Source: Microbacterium sp. Root166 (GTDB taxonomy: Bacteria > Actinomycetota > Actinomycetes > Actinomycetales > Microbacteriaceae). Taken from it: DNA of 64,000 nucleotides. A program made the translations under genes and the position numbers. The notes under the pieces were generated by a model. The model searched no databases. It saw nothing but the letters and a program-made list of their open reading frames with translations, and was not told the DNA's origin. The DNA is taken from assembly GCF_001427145.1 (NCBI RefSeq), contig NZ_LMGL01000001.1, positions 1,688,341 to 1,752,340 of the forward strand. The letters run 5' to 3'. Within the stretch, counting starts at the first letter, position 1, and every line of letters starts with the position of its first letter. Positions 16,900-26,931 of this stretch are shown in pieces.

Positions 16900-18042
16900 G
16901 TGCCGACGCGCCGAGCGTCTGGAACTAGCCCGGGCCTGGGCGGTGCGACCGAGGGATGGACGCCGGAGCAGATCGAGGAGCGCCACGGCGGACGGGTGAC
17001 CGGCATCGTCGGCCCGTTCCTGCCGGACTGGCGCACGGCGCGGCCCATTGCGCCGTACCACAAGGGCGATGGGCACGTCACCGACGACACGTTGATGACC
17101 CACGCCCTGATCGAGGTGTACGCCGCGCGCCGGACGCACCTCGACGCGTTCCACATGGCCAGCGACCTGGTGCCGATCATGATCGGCGAGCCCCGCTGGA
17201 TCCCGGAGCTCGAGCAGGAGGCGCTCATCCTGCAGCGCGTGTTCCTGGCCGAGAAGTGGATGGTGGCGCGCATGCACTACGGCCACGTCGATCCCCGCGA
17301 GGCGGGCGTCGGGAACGTCGTCAACTGCGGCGCCACCATGTACATGGCGCCGGTCGGCCTGGTGAACATGGGCGATCCCGAGGGTGCGTACGCCGAGGCG
17401 ATCGACCTGGCCGGCGCGCACCAGTCGTCGTACGGGCGTGAGGCCGCGGGAGTCTTCGCGGCCGCCGTCGCGGCTGCTGCGGCACCGGGAGCCACCGTCG
17501 CGGACGTGATGGATGCCGCGCGCCGCATGGCCCACGACGGCACCGCCGCGGCCATCGACGCCGTCCTCGCCGCGGTCGCCGACTTCACCGCACGCGGCGG
17601 GTCGGAGGATCCCCGTGAGCTCGGCCGCGTCATCCGTGCAGCGGTGGCCCCGTACGACACGGTCGGCGACGCCTACCGCGCCATGGCGATGGACGCCCGG
17701 CTGCCCTCGCGCACGAAGTCCATCGAGGAGCTTCCGGTCGCGCTGGGGTTCGTGGCGGCGCATGCCGGCGATGCCCGGGCGTCGATCCTGGACGCCGTCA
17801 ACTACGGGCGCGACTCCGACTCGATCGCCACCATGGCCGGCGCGATCTGCGGCGGTCTCGGCGGCCGCGACGCGGTGCCGGCGGAGTGGGTGCGCGATGT
17901 CGCCGAAGCCAGCCGGCTCGACCTCGACGCGGTCGCCGACACGATGGCAGGCGTCGTGCGCGACGTCGCCGCCGCCGACGCCGAACGAGCACGTGCGAAG
18001 GCGGCCATGCTCGACGAGCTGCTGGCGGGTGCGCTGCTGTGA
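16900..18042 (+). CDS. ADP-ribosylglycohydrolase-family protein, probably missing its N-terminal helix
   Basis: About 380 residues of the ADP-ribosylglycohydrolase (DraG/ARH) fold. Predicted metal ligands are present: T61-D62-D63 in HVTDDTLMTH and D305/D307 in YGRDSDSIATMAG. Family members hydrolyse N- or O-glycosidic bonds of ribosyl compounds; in a sugar operon a free ribosyl conjugate is a more likely substrate than ADP-ribosylated protein. The usual first helix with a GLAxGDALG-type motif is not found. The frame reaches only SPGLGGATEGW from the GTG at 16900, with no ribosome binding site, and the frame before it is closed or unrelated. Either the start is further in, or the 5' end has been deleted or frameshifted. 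Stop overlaps the next start by GTGA. Confidence 0.8.
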   Translation: MPTRRASGTSPGLGGATEGWTPEQIEERHGGRVTGIVGPFLPDWRTARPIAPYHKGDGHVTDDTLMTHALIEVYAARRTHLDAFHMASDLVPIMIGEPRWIPELEQEALILQRVFLAEKWMVARMHYGHVDPREAGVGNVVNCGATMYMAPVGLVNMGDPEGAYAEAIDLAGAHQSSYGREAAGVFAAAVAAAAAPGATVADVMDAARRMAHDGTAAAIDAVLAAVADFTARGGSEDPRELGRVIRAAVAPYDTVGDAYRAMAMDARLPSRTKSIEELPVALGFVAAHAGDARASILDAVNYGRDSDSIATMAGAICGGLGGRDAVPAEWVRDVAEASRLDLDAVADTMAGVVRDVAAADAERARAKAAMLDELLAGALL

Positions 18043-19409
18043 GGCTGACCTGGGCTCAGCCCGAAGATCTGGTAGCTGCCGAGCTGACGGCTCTGCGCGA
18101 GCAGGGCGCGTCCGAGGACGTGCTCGCCGCGGTGGAGCAGCGTTGGATCTCCGCGGGAGGCGACCCCGTCCTGCAGCCGTCGGGCGCCAGCGCGGTTCCC
18201 GCCGAGCCCGCCATCCGCGACCTCGCGCGTCAGCTCCTCGACGAACTCGCCGCCGCCCAGCCCGCGTCTGCCGACGAGCCCGACGACTGGGAGGCGATCG
18301 AGCTGCTGCTTCCGGCGGAGCCCCGGCTGCCGTCGGCCGGAGCCGATGAGGATCGCGTGCGCGGGGCCTGGCTCGGACGATCGGTGGGATGCCTGCTGGG
18401 CAAGCCGGTCGAGAAGATCCCGCGTCAGGGCATCGAGGAGATCGCGCGCGCGACCGGCAACTGGCCGATCACCGGCTACTTCACCGCTCGGGGCCTGCCG
18501 GACGACGTCGCCGCGCGCTGGCCGTGGAACCGCCGGTCGGCGCCGACATCGCTGGTCGAGAACATCGACGGCATGCCCGAAGACGACGACCTGAACTTCG
18601 CGCTGCTCGCCCTCCAGCTGCTCGAGGACCACGGCGCCGGTCTCACGACCGAGGACGTGGCGACCGCGTGGCTCGCGAACCTCCCGGCAGGCCGGGTCTT
18701 CACCGCCGAGCGCGCGGCCTATCGCAATCTGCTCGATGCGCGTCCGGTCCCGGCGACGGCGACCCACCACAACCCGTTCCGGGAGTGGATCGGCGCCCTC
18801 ATCCGGGCCGACGTCTACGGCTGGGCCCACCCCGGCCGCGTGCGCGAGGCAGCGAGGTTCGCCTGGACGGATGCCCGCCTCAGCCACACCCGCAACGGCC
18901 TGTACGGCGCGATGTGGGCGGCGGCGCTGTGCTCGGCGGCGCTCGCGGTCGACACTCCGACGCAGGCGCTCGACGCCGCGAGCGCGGTCGTCCCGCCTCG
19001 CTCCCGGCTTGCAGCCGCGATCGAGTTCGGCCGCCGGACCGGCGCCGACCTCGCGGCCGGCGGACGAGACGACGCTGCCGCGCTCGACCTGCTGCATGCC
19101 GAACTCGGCGGACTGCACTGGGTGCACACGCTCAACAACGCCGCGCTCATCGCGTGCGCGCTCGAGGCCTCCGGCGGAGACCTCGGCCGCGGGATCTCGC
19201 TGGCCGTCGCCGGCGGCTGGGACACCGACTCCGCCGGCGCCACCGTCGGCTCGGTGCTCGGCGCGCTGACCGGCGCCGAAGGCATCGCGGCGGCGTGGGC
19301 GGACCCGCTGCACGGCCGGATCTCCACCTCCCTTCCCGGTGCGCCCGAGCGGTCGATCGACGACCTCGTCGAGCGCACGCTGCGCGTGGCCGAGAGGATG
19401 TCGCGATGA
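18039..19409 (+). CDS. ADP-ribosylglycohydrolase-family protein with N-terminal extension
   Basis: A 456-residue protein. The first 105 residues or so form an Ala/Glu-rich extension not usual for the family. The ARH domain then begins at DRVRGAWLGRSVGCLLGKPVE (about 107 onward), with predicted metal ligands at E181-D182-D183-D184 (MPEDDDLNF) and D395/D397 (GWDTDSAGATVGS). It differs from the preceding family member, so the operon holds two distinct paralogues. Unlike that one, it keeps the first helix motif. GTG overlaps the previous stop and its own stop overlaps the ribokinase-like start (ATGA). Confidence 0.88.
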   Translation: MRLTWAQPEDLVAAELTALREQGASEDVLAAVEQRWISAGGDPVLQPSGASAVPAEPAIRDLARQLLDELAAAQPASADEPDDWEAIELLLPAEPRLPSAGADEDRVRGAWLGRSVGCLLGKPVEKIPRQGIEEIARATGNWPITGYFTARGLPDDVAARWPWNRRSAPTSLVENIDGMPEDDDLNFALLALQLLEDHGAGLTTEDVATAWLANLPAGRVFTAERAAYRNLLDARPVPATATHHNPFREWIGALIRADVYGWAHPGRVREAARFAWTDARLSHTRNGLYGAMWAAALCSAALAVDTPTQALDAASAVVPPRSRLAAAIEFGRRTGADLAAGGRDDAAALDLLHAELGGLHWVHTLNNAALIACALEASGGDLGRGISLAVAGGWDTDSAGATVGSVLGALTGAEGIAAAWADPLHGRISTSLPGAPERSIDDLVERTLRVAERMSR

Positions 19410-20338
19410 AGGTCGCCGTCGTCGGCAGCGTGAACATGGATGTCGTCGCCCGGGTCTCGCACGTCCCGCGGCCGGGGGAGACGCTGCTCGCGCAGAGTTC
19501 GTCGCGCGGCGGCGGCGGCAAGGGGGCCAATCAAGCCGTCGCCGCCGCGCGCGCCGGCGGTGCCGAGGTCGCGTTCATCGGCGCCGTGGGCAGGGACTCC
19601 GACGGCGAGGTGCTGCGCGCCGCGCTCGAGGTCGAGGGCATCGACGTGACGGGCCTCGAGGTCGACCCCGCACCCACCGGGACCGCGCTCATCTCGGTCG
19701 CCGACGACGGTGAGAACGCCATCGTCGTGATCGCCGGAGCCAACGCATCGGACGCCGCTCTCACCGAGCGTCAGCGCGCGCTCGTCGCCGGCGCCGACGT
19801 CGTGGTCGCGCAGCTCGAGATCCCCGCGGAGCGCGTGCTGACGGCATCCGCTCTGCGCTCGACCGAGGCGGTCTTCGTGCTGAACGCGTCGCCGTCCGCG
19901 CCGTTCGCCGACGCCGCTCTCGCGGCCCGGCTGCTGGCGGCCACCGATGTGCTGGTGGTCAACGAGCACGAGCTGCGCGCGATCGCCGGCATCCGGTCGG
20001 GCGACATCGACGACGCCGTCGACGCGGCGGCGCCTCGCGTCAGCGCCCTCGTGGTCACCCTCGGGGCCGCCGGATCCATCATCGCCCAGGGCTCGGAGCG
20101 GCGACGCGTGGACGCGTTCCGGACCGACGCCGTCGACACGACCGGCGCCGGCGACACCTACTGCGGGGTGCTCGCGGCGCAGCTCACCGCAGGTCGGTCC
20201 GGCCTCACCGCGGACGCGCTCGCCGACGCGGCGCGGGTCGCCGGAGCCGCGGCGGCACTCGCCGTCGGCCGCCCCGGCGCGCAGGCGGCCGTGCCGACCG
20301 CCGCCGAGGTCCGCGAATTCCTGGAGGAGAGAGCATGA
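19406..20338 (+). CDS. Ribokinase-like PfkB-family sugar kinase
   Basis: A 310-residue PfkB carbohydrate kinase closest in form to ribokinase. VGSVNMDVV begins the fold, GGGGKGANQA (about 35-44) is the sugar-site motif, and DTTGAGDTYCG (about 244-254) holds the anion hole with catalytic base D250. It would phosphorylate a pentose or similar sugar with ATP. Placed directly after two ARH-family hydrolases, it fits phosphorylation of the sugar they release. True ribokinase specificity is an inference from the NMD and GGKGAN motifs. Confidence 0.9.
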   Translation: MKVAVVGSVNMDVVARVSHVPRPGETLLAQSSSRGGGGKGANQAVAAARAGGAEVAFIGAVGRDSDGEVLRAALEVEGIDVTGLEVDPAPTGTALISVADDGENAIVVIAGANASDAALTERQRALVAGADVVVAQLEIPAERVLTASALRSTEAVFVLNASPSAPFADAALAARLLAATDVLVVNEHELRAIAGIRSGDIDDAVDAAAPRVSALVVTLGAAGSIIAQGSERRRVDAFRTDAVDTTGAGDTYCGVLAAQLTAGRSGLTADALADAARVAGAAAALAVGRPGAQAAVPTAAEVREFLEERA

Positions 20339-22284
20339 GCGGCGGTTTCGACCCCCTCGTCCCGCGCGAGCTCGACCGCCCGACGGTCGTCCCGCTGGAC
20401 GAGGACGTGACCGGCGGAGAGACCGCTGCGCGCCTCGACGACGCAAAGATCTTCGCCGCACCGGCGGATCCTGCGGACCTCGATCGCTGGCGAGCGCAGC
20501 TGGCCGCCTGGCGCGCCGGCGCGATCGAGCGCCACGGCGCCCCGACCCGCTACGACCAGCCCGAGGCCGCGTGGTCGGCGGACTGCTTCACCGTCGCCCA
20601 GGTGTGGCTGTGGGACGAGCTGTTCTTCGACTTCACCGAGCAGCGCTTCACTCCCGAGCGGTTCCTCGCCGATGCGCAGCAGCGGTTCGGGGGACTCGAC
20701 GGCGTCGTGCTGTGGCACGCGTACCCCGTCATCGGCATCGACGACCGCAACCAGTGGGACTTCTACGACGTGCCGGGGCTCCCCGACGCCGCAGCCGCCC
20801 TCCACGAGTCGGGCGTCCGGGTGTTCGTCGACTACAACCCGTGGGACACCGGCACCCGGCGCAGCGGCGAGGACGTCGACGAACTCGCCGAGGTGATCCG
20901 CCGGCTCGGCGCCGACGGCGTGTTCCTCGACACGCTCAAGAACGCCGACCCGGGCTTCGTCGCGGCGCTCGACCGCGCCAGGCCGGGCATCGGCCTCGAA
21001 GGCGAGTCGAAGCTCGCCACCGATCGCATCGCCGATCACAGCCTGTCGTGGGCGCAGTGGTTCGCCGACACGACGCCTCCCGGCGTGCTGCGGGCGCACC
21101 TCTTCGAGCGGCGGCACATGCAGCACCACATCCGGCGCTGGCACCGCGACCACTCGGACGAGCTCGTCTCGTCGTGGCTCAACGGGGTCGGCGTGATGGT
21201 CTGGGAGGTCGTCTTCGGTGCCTGGGTGGGGTGGAACGAGCGGGATGCCGCGACCCTGCGTCGCATGCTGCCCGTCCAGCGGCGGCTGCACCGCTGGCTG
21301 GTCGAGGGGGAGTGGACGCCGCTCGCGGTGTGCGACCCCTCGGGCCTCTCGGGGTCGTCGTTCGTCCTGGACGGCGTCACCCTGACGACGCTCGCCAACA
21401 CGTCCGATGCCGACCTCGAGTTCCGCCCCTCCGGTTCCGGCCGGTGGATCGCGCTCCACGACGGATCGTCGTCCGCAGTGGTCGTGCCCGCGCGCGGGGT
21501 CGCCGCGGTGCTCGAGATCGCCGAGGGCGCCGCCGAGCCAGAAGGGCTCGAGGTTCTCCGAGCCGAGCTCGCCGCTGTGAGCCATGATCGCGATGCCTCG
21601 TTTCCTCACCTGCGGGCGCGGCGCCTCGCCCCGCCGGTGTGGTCGGGGCCGACGGCGGACGACGCCGTGCGCGACCACCTCAGCGCGGGCGCGGTGCGCC
21701 TCGAGCCCGGAAAGCGGGTCGTCACCGTGCGCTACCGGCAGCGGGAGACCGGCATGTACGACGGCGCCCCCTACGTCGACGAGTGGAAGCCGCTGCCTCC
21801 CCGCCTGCACGATCAGCGCACGCTGGAGCGAGTCGTCGAGCTGTCCGGCGCGCTCCTCGTGGGCGCGGCCGAGGTCTCGGCTGCCGAGTACGCCGAGTTC
21901 CTCTCCGCCATCGGAGAAGAGGCGGATGCCGCGTCGCCCGACGCCCCCGCCACCGGGGTGACCTTCGCACGGGCCCGCGAGTACGCCGCCTGGGCCGGCG
22001 GGCGCCTGCCGACCGAAGACGAGTGGCAGGTCGCCGCGGCGGACCCCGCGTTCATCCGCCGGTCTCCGGTGGTGTGGAACTGGACGGAGTCCGAGCACAG
22101 CGACGGGCGCAGCCGGTTCGTGATGCTCAAGGGCGGCTCCGACCACGTGTCCGAGGGGTCGGACTGGTACTTCGACGGCGGGGTGCGGCATCCGGAGTTC
22201 TCGGCGAAGTTCCTGCTGCCCGGACTCGGGGTCGACGCCTCACCGTCGATCGGCTTCCGGGTGTGCTGGGAGGCTTCGGCATGA
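20335..22284 (+). CDS. Glycosidase-like (beta/alpha)8 protein fused to a SUMF1-fold domain
   Basis: A 649-residue protein in two parts. Residues 1 to about 340 look like a glycoside-hydrolase barrel: GVVLWHAYPVIGIDDRNQWD, then VRVFVDYNPWDTGTR, then GVFLDTLKN with D199 as a candidate nucleophile, then GLEGESKL. A beta-rich middle follows to about 440. Residues about 500-649 carry a SUMF1/FGE fold (GRLPTEDEWQVAA, VWNWTESEHS, LKGGSDH, GFRVCWE), again without the FGE cysteine pair. No signal peptide is seen, so it acts in the cytoplasm. I do not recognise an assigned family for the whole. The operon context suggests hydrolysis of the imported glycoside. Confidence 0.7.
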   Translation: MSGGFDPLVPRELDRPTVVPLDEDVTGGETAARLDDAKIFAAPADPADLDRWRAQLAAWRAGAIERHGAPTRYDQPEAAWSADCFTVAQVWLWDELFFDFTEQRFTPERFLADAQQRFGGLDGVVLWHAYPVIGIDDRNQWDFYDVPGLPDAAAALHESGVRVFVDYNPWDTGTRRSGEDVDELAEVIRRLGADGVFLDTLKNADPGFVAALDRARPGIGLEGESKLATDRIADHSLSWAQWFADTTPPGVLRAHLFERRHMQHHIRRWHRDHSDELVSSWLNGVGVMVWEVVFGAWVGWNERDAATLRRMLPVQRRLHRWLVEGEWTPLAVCDPSGLSGSSFVLDGVTLTTLANTSDADLEFRPSGSGRWIALHDGSSSAVVVPARGVAAVLEIAEGAAEPEGLEVLRAELAAVSHDRDASFPHLRARRLAPPVWSGPTADDAVRDHLSAGAVRLEPGKRVVTVRYRQRETGMYDGAPYVDEWKPLPPRLHDQRTLERVVELSGALLVGAAEVSAAEYAEFLSAIGEEADAASPDAPATGVTFARAREYAAWAGGRLPTEDEWQVAAADPAFIRRSPVVWNWTESEHSDGRSRFVMLKGGSDHVSEGSDWYFDGGVRHPEFSAKFLLPGLGVDASPSIGFRVCWEASA

Positions 22285-23468
22285 GCGCACTGGAGGACCT
22301 CACCGTCATCGACCTGTCGACCCTGTTCGCCGGGCCCATGGCCGCCATGCACTTCGGCGACATGGGTGCCGCGGTGATCAAGGTCGAGCACACCACCAAG
22401 CCCGATCCGGCACGCGGACACGGACCGTCCAGGGACGGCCAGAACCTCTGGTGGAAGACCCTCGGGCGCAACAAGCGAACGATCCGCCTCGACCTGCACA
22501 CCGAGGGCGGTCGCGAGGCGCTGCTGCGGCTCGTAGAGGCGGCGGACGTCGTCATCGAGAACTTCCGCCCGGGCACGCTCGAGCGGTGGGGCGTCGGCTA
22601 CGACGCCATGTCCGCGCGGAATCCGCGCATCGTGCTGGCGCGGGTCACCGGGTTCGGTCAGAAGGGGCCGTACCGGTCCCGGCCGGGCTTCGGCACGCTC
22701 GCCGAAGCGATGAGCGGGTTCGCCGCCATGACGGGCGAGCCCGATGGGCCGCCGGTGCTTCCGCCGTTCGGACTGGCGGACGGCATCGCCTCGCTGGCCA
22801 CCGCCTACGCGGTGATGGTCGCCCTGCACGCCCGTGAGCGCTCCGGCATCGGGCAGGAGGTCGACGTGGCGATCGTCGAGCCGATGCTCGCGATGCTCGG
22901 CCCGCAGATCACCCGGTGGGACCAGCTGGGCACGGTGCAGCAGCGCACCGGCAACCGCTCGGCCAACAACGCGCCGCGCAACACCTACCGCACCGCCGAC
23001 GGCTCGTGGGTGGCGGTGTCCACCAGCGCGCAGTCGATCGCCGAGCGCGTGATGATCCTGGTCGGGCGTCCCGAGCTGATCGCCGAGCCGTGGTTCGCGA
23101 CCGGAGCCGGGCGGGCTGAGCACGCCGATGAGCTCGACGACGCGGTCGGCGGATGGATCGCGCAGCGGTCCCGCGCCGAGGTGCTCGACGTGTTCGAGCG
23201 TGCCCAGGCGGCCATCGCGCCGATCTACGACGCTGCCGACATCGTCGAGGATCCGCAGTTCCTGGCCCTCGGCACGATCCACACGATCCACGACGACGAC
23301 CTCGGCGAGATGCGGATGCAGGGGCCCATGTTCCGGCTCTCCGCAGGCGATGCGACGATCGCCTTCACCGGACGCGCTCCCGGCGCCGACACCGACGCAC
23401 TGCTGGGCGAACTCGGGTACACCGCCGCCGAGATCGCGGGCCTGCGTGCGGAAGGATCTGTCGCATGA
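22281..23468 (+). CDS. CaiB/BaiF-type (class III) CoA transferase
   Basis: A 395-residue class III CoA transferase that moves CoA between carboxylic acids. Family motifs are VIDLSTLFAGPMAAMHFGDMGA at the N-terminus, VIKVEH, NKRTIRLDL and ENFRPGTLERWG. The catalytic aspartate is probably D167 in GLADGIASL. The substrate acid is unknown. Overlaps (ATGA) bind it to the glycosidase-like gene before and the CoA lyase after. Together with that lyase it resembles pathways that activate a 3-hydroxy acid and cleave it, as for malyl- or citramalyl-CoA. Confidence 0.92.
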   Translation: MSALEDLTVIDLSTLFAGPMAAMHFGDMGAAVIKVEHTTKPDPARGHGPSRDGQNLWWKTLGRNKRTIRLDLHTEGGREALLRLVEAADVVIENFRPGTLERWGVGYDAMSARNPRIVLARVTGFGQKGPYRSRPGFGTLAEAMSGFAAMTGEPDGPPVLPPFGLADGIASLATAYAVMVALHARERSGIGQEVDVAIVEPMLAMLGPQITRWDQLGTVQQRTGNRSANNAPRNTYRTADGSWVAVSTSAQSIAERVMILVGRPELIAEPWFATGAGRAEHADELDDAVGGWIAQRSRAEVLDVFERAQAAIAPIYDAADIVEDPQFLALGTIHTIHDDDLGEMRMQGPMFRLSAGDATIAFTGRAPGADTDALLGELGYTAAEIAGLRAEGSVA

Positions 23469-24304
23469 CCCTTCCGCTGACCGCCCTCTACGCGCCCGGC
23501 GACCGACCGGACCGTGTCGCGAAAGCGCTGACCTCCGGTGCCGATGTCGTGATCGTCGATCTCGAGGACGCGGTCGCGCCGAGCAGCAAGGCGCGGGCGC
23601 GTGACGGGCTCGCAGCCTTTGCGGGCCATGACGCTCAGGTCGGCCCGGCGCTCCAGGTCCGGGTCAACGCGGTCGGATCGGACTGGTCCGACGACGACCT
23701 CGCCGCGCTCACCGACCTGCCCCTGCACATCGGGGTCCGAGTGCCAAAGGTCGAATCCGCCGCTGCGGTGCACGCGATCGCGGGATTGCTGCCAGGCCGG
23801 GGCATCCATGCCCTCGTCGAGTCGGCGCTCGGGGTGGAGCGCGCGTTCGAGATCGCCTCCGCGGGCGTCGAGTCCATCGCGCTGGGGGAGGCGGACCTGC
23901 GCTCGCAGCTCGGACTGCCGCGGGGCCGCGAGGGCGAGCAGGGTCTGCAGTGGGCGCGCTCGCGCCTCGTGTACGCCGCCGCGGCCGCAGGGATCGCAGC
24001 CCCGATGATGAGCGTCTACGCGGACATCGCCGACACCGCCGGGCTCGCCGCGAGCTGCCAGGCCGGAAGAGCGCTCGGCTTCGTCGGCCGGACGGCGATC
24101 CATCCCGCGCAGCTGCCGGTCATCGAGTCGGCCTTCACCCCGTCGCAGGACGATGTCGAGCGTGCCCGCGAGGTCATCGCCCGCGTCGGAGCGGCCGCGG
24201 CGGACGGCGTCGGCACCGTCGTGCTGGCGGACGGCGCCTTCCTCGACGTCGCGATGGTGCAGTCCGCCCGGCGCACGCTGGCGCTCGCCGATCGGACCCG
24301 CTGA
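23465..24304 (+). CDS. CitE-like CoA-ester lyase (HpcH/HpaI family)
   Basis: A 279-residue TIM-barrel lyase of the CitE / malyl-CoA lyase group. It has [14 protein letters not shown] at the N-terminus, [14 protein letters not shown] (about 31-44), the Glu ligand in ALVESALG and the acidic Mg2+ site in [24 protein letters not shown] near residue 208 is also diagnostic. Such enzymes reversibly split (S)-malyl-CoA or (S)-citramalyl-CoA to acetyl-CoA and a 2-oxo acid. It is the last gene of the operon. Confidence 0.9.
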   Translation: MTLPLTALYAPGDRPDRVAKALTSGADVVIVDLEDAVAPSSKARARDGLAAFAGHDAQVGPALQVRVNAVGSDWSDDDLAALTDLPLHIGVRVPKVESAAAVHAIAGLLPGRGIHALVESALGVERAFEIASAGVESIALGEADLRSQLGLPRGREGEQGLQWARSRLVYAAAAAGIAAPMMSVYADIADTAGLAASCQAGRALGFVGRTAIHPAQLPVIESAFTPSQDDVERAREVIARVGAAAADGVGTVVLADGAFLDVAMVQSARRTLALADRTR

Positions 24305-24374
24305 GTTACCGCGAACCACGGCCGAAGGCACGCTTCCGCGCGTCGCTGCGGTCCGGAGCGCTCAGCAAGCGGTA

Positions 24375-24380
24375 GTAGGC
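24375..24380 (+). promoter_or_regulatory. Possible -10 box (TAGGCT) of sucCD
   Basis: A TAGGCT box lies about 85 nt upstream of the sucC start, in the 160-nt gap after the CoA lyase gene. A GAAGGAA ribosome binding site (24451-24457) precedes the GTG. This gap holds no other recognisable element. Confidence 0.4.
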
Positions 24381-24464
24381 TGTGGGACTGGTCGATATCT
24401 CGACGTCGAGACGCTTTCAGGCGTCATCCCACCCCCCATTCGCCACCTGCGAAGGAATTCCACT

Positions 24465-26559
<2,095 letters not shown>

Positions 26560-26570
26560 GCCACACACAC

Positions 26571-26611
26571 GAAGGCGGATGCCGCGGCCCAGTGCCGCGG
26601 CATCCGCCTTC
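26571..26611 (+). terminator. Terminator hairpin after sucD
   Basis: Arms 26571-26587 and 26595-26611 form a perfect 17-bp stem (GAAGGCGGATGCCGCGG and its complement) with a 7-nt loop CCCAGTG. The tail CGTCGTTCC is only weakly T-rich. It should separate sucCD from the giant gene. Confidence 0.85.
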
Positions 26612-26687
26612 GTCGTTCCTGCGAACGAAATCATCGCCGAAGAACGTCGTCCGTGATGTATTCCCGAGGCGGAATCCGACTCTTCCC

Positions 26688-26717
26688 TTGTGAAGCCTGT
26701 CTCCGGGGGTCTACATT
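26688..26717 (+). promoter_or_regulatory. Candidate promoter of the giant surface-protein gene
   Basis: TTGTGA (26688-26693) and TACATT (26712-26717) are spaced by 18 nt, 50 nt before the ATG. A small GGGGG/CCCCC inverted repeat (26705-26709 and 26718-26722) flanks the -10 box. Confidence 0.45.
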
Positions 26718-26755
26718 CCCCCCAGGGGAGAGGCATCTCGTTGGACGATTGGGCA

Positions 26756-26762
26756 GAAGGAG
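26756..26762 (+). promoter_or_regulatory. Ribosome binding site GAAGGAG deciding the giant-gene start
   Basis: GAAGGAG is 4 nt from the ATG at 26767. An upstream in-frame ATG at 26653 would place a poor leader before the signal peptide and lies upstream of the candidate promoter. Confidence 0.65.
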
Positions 26763-26766
26763 CCCC

Positions 26767-26931
26767 ATGAGTCGGAGATACCTCGCATTTGAGGCATCGC
26801 GCACGCGCAGCGGTTCGACCGCTGCGCCGTCGGCGCGCGCCCAACGCACCGTCGCCGTGGTGCTCGCCGCAGTCCTCGCAGCAGGCCAGCTGATGTGGGG
26901 CGGAGCCGCCGGAGCCCCGAGCGCCGGAGCC
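26767..26931 (+). other. Signal peptide of the giant protein
   Basis: A 27-residue basic N-region with several Arg precedes the hydrophobic stretch VAVVLAAVLAAGQLMWGGAA and a cleavage site near SAGA-Q (after residue 55). The N-region is longer than usual, as in many large sortase substrates. Confidence 0.8.

Noticed and set aside
16900..19409. The ARH-family pair as a toxin/antitoxin or nitrogenase-regulating DraG system
   Set aside because: No ADP-ribosyltransferase partner is nearby and the genes are embedded in a sugar operon.
26653..26766. Upstream ATG start for the giant gene
   Set aside because: It would add 38 residues before the signal peptide and lies upstream of the candidate promoter; the ATG at 26767 has GAAGGAG.
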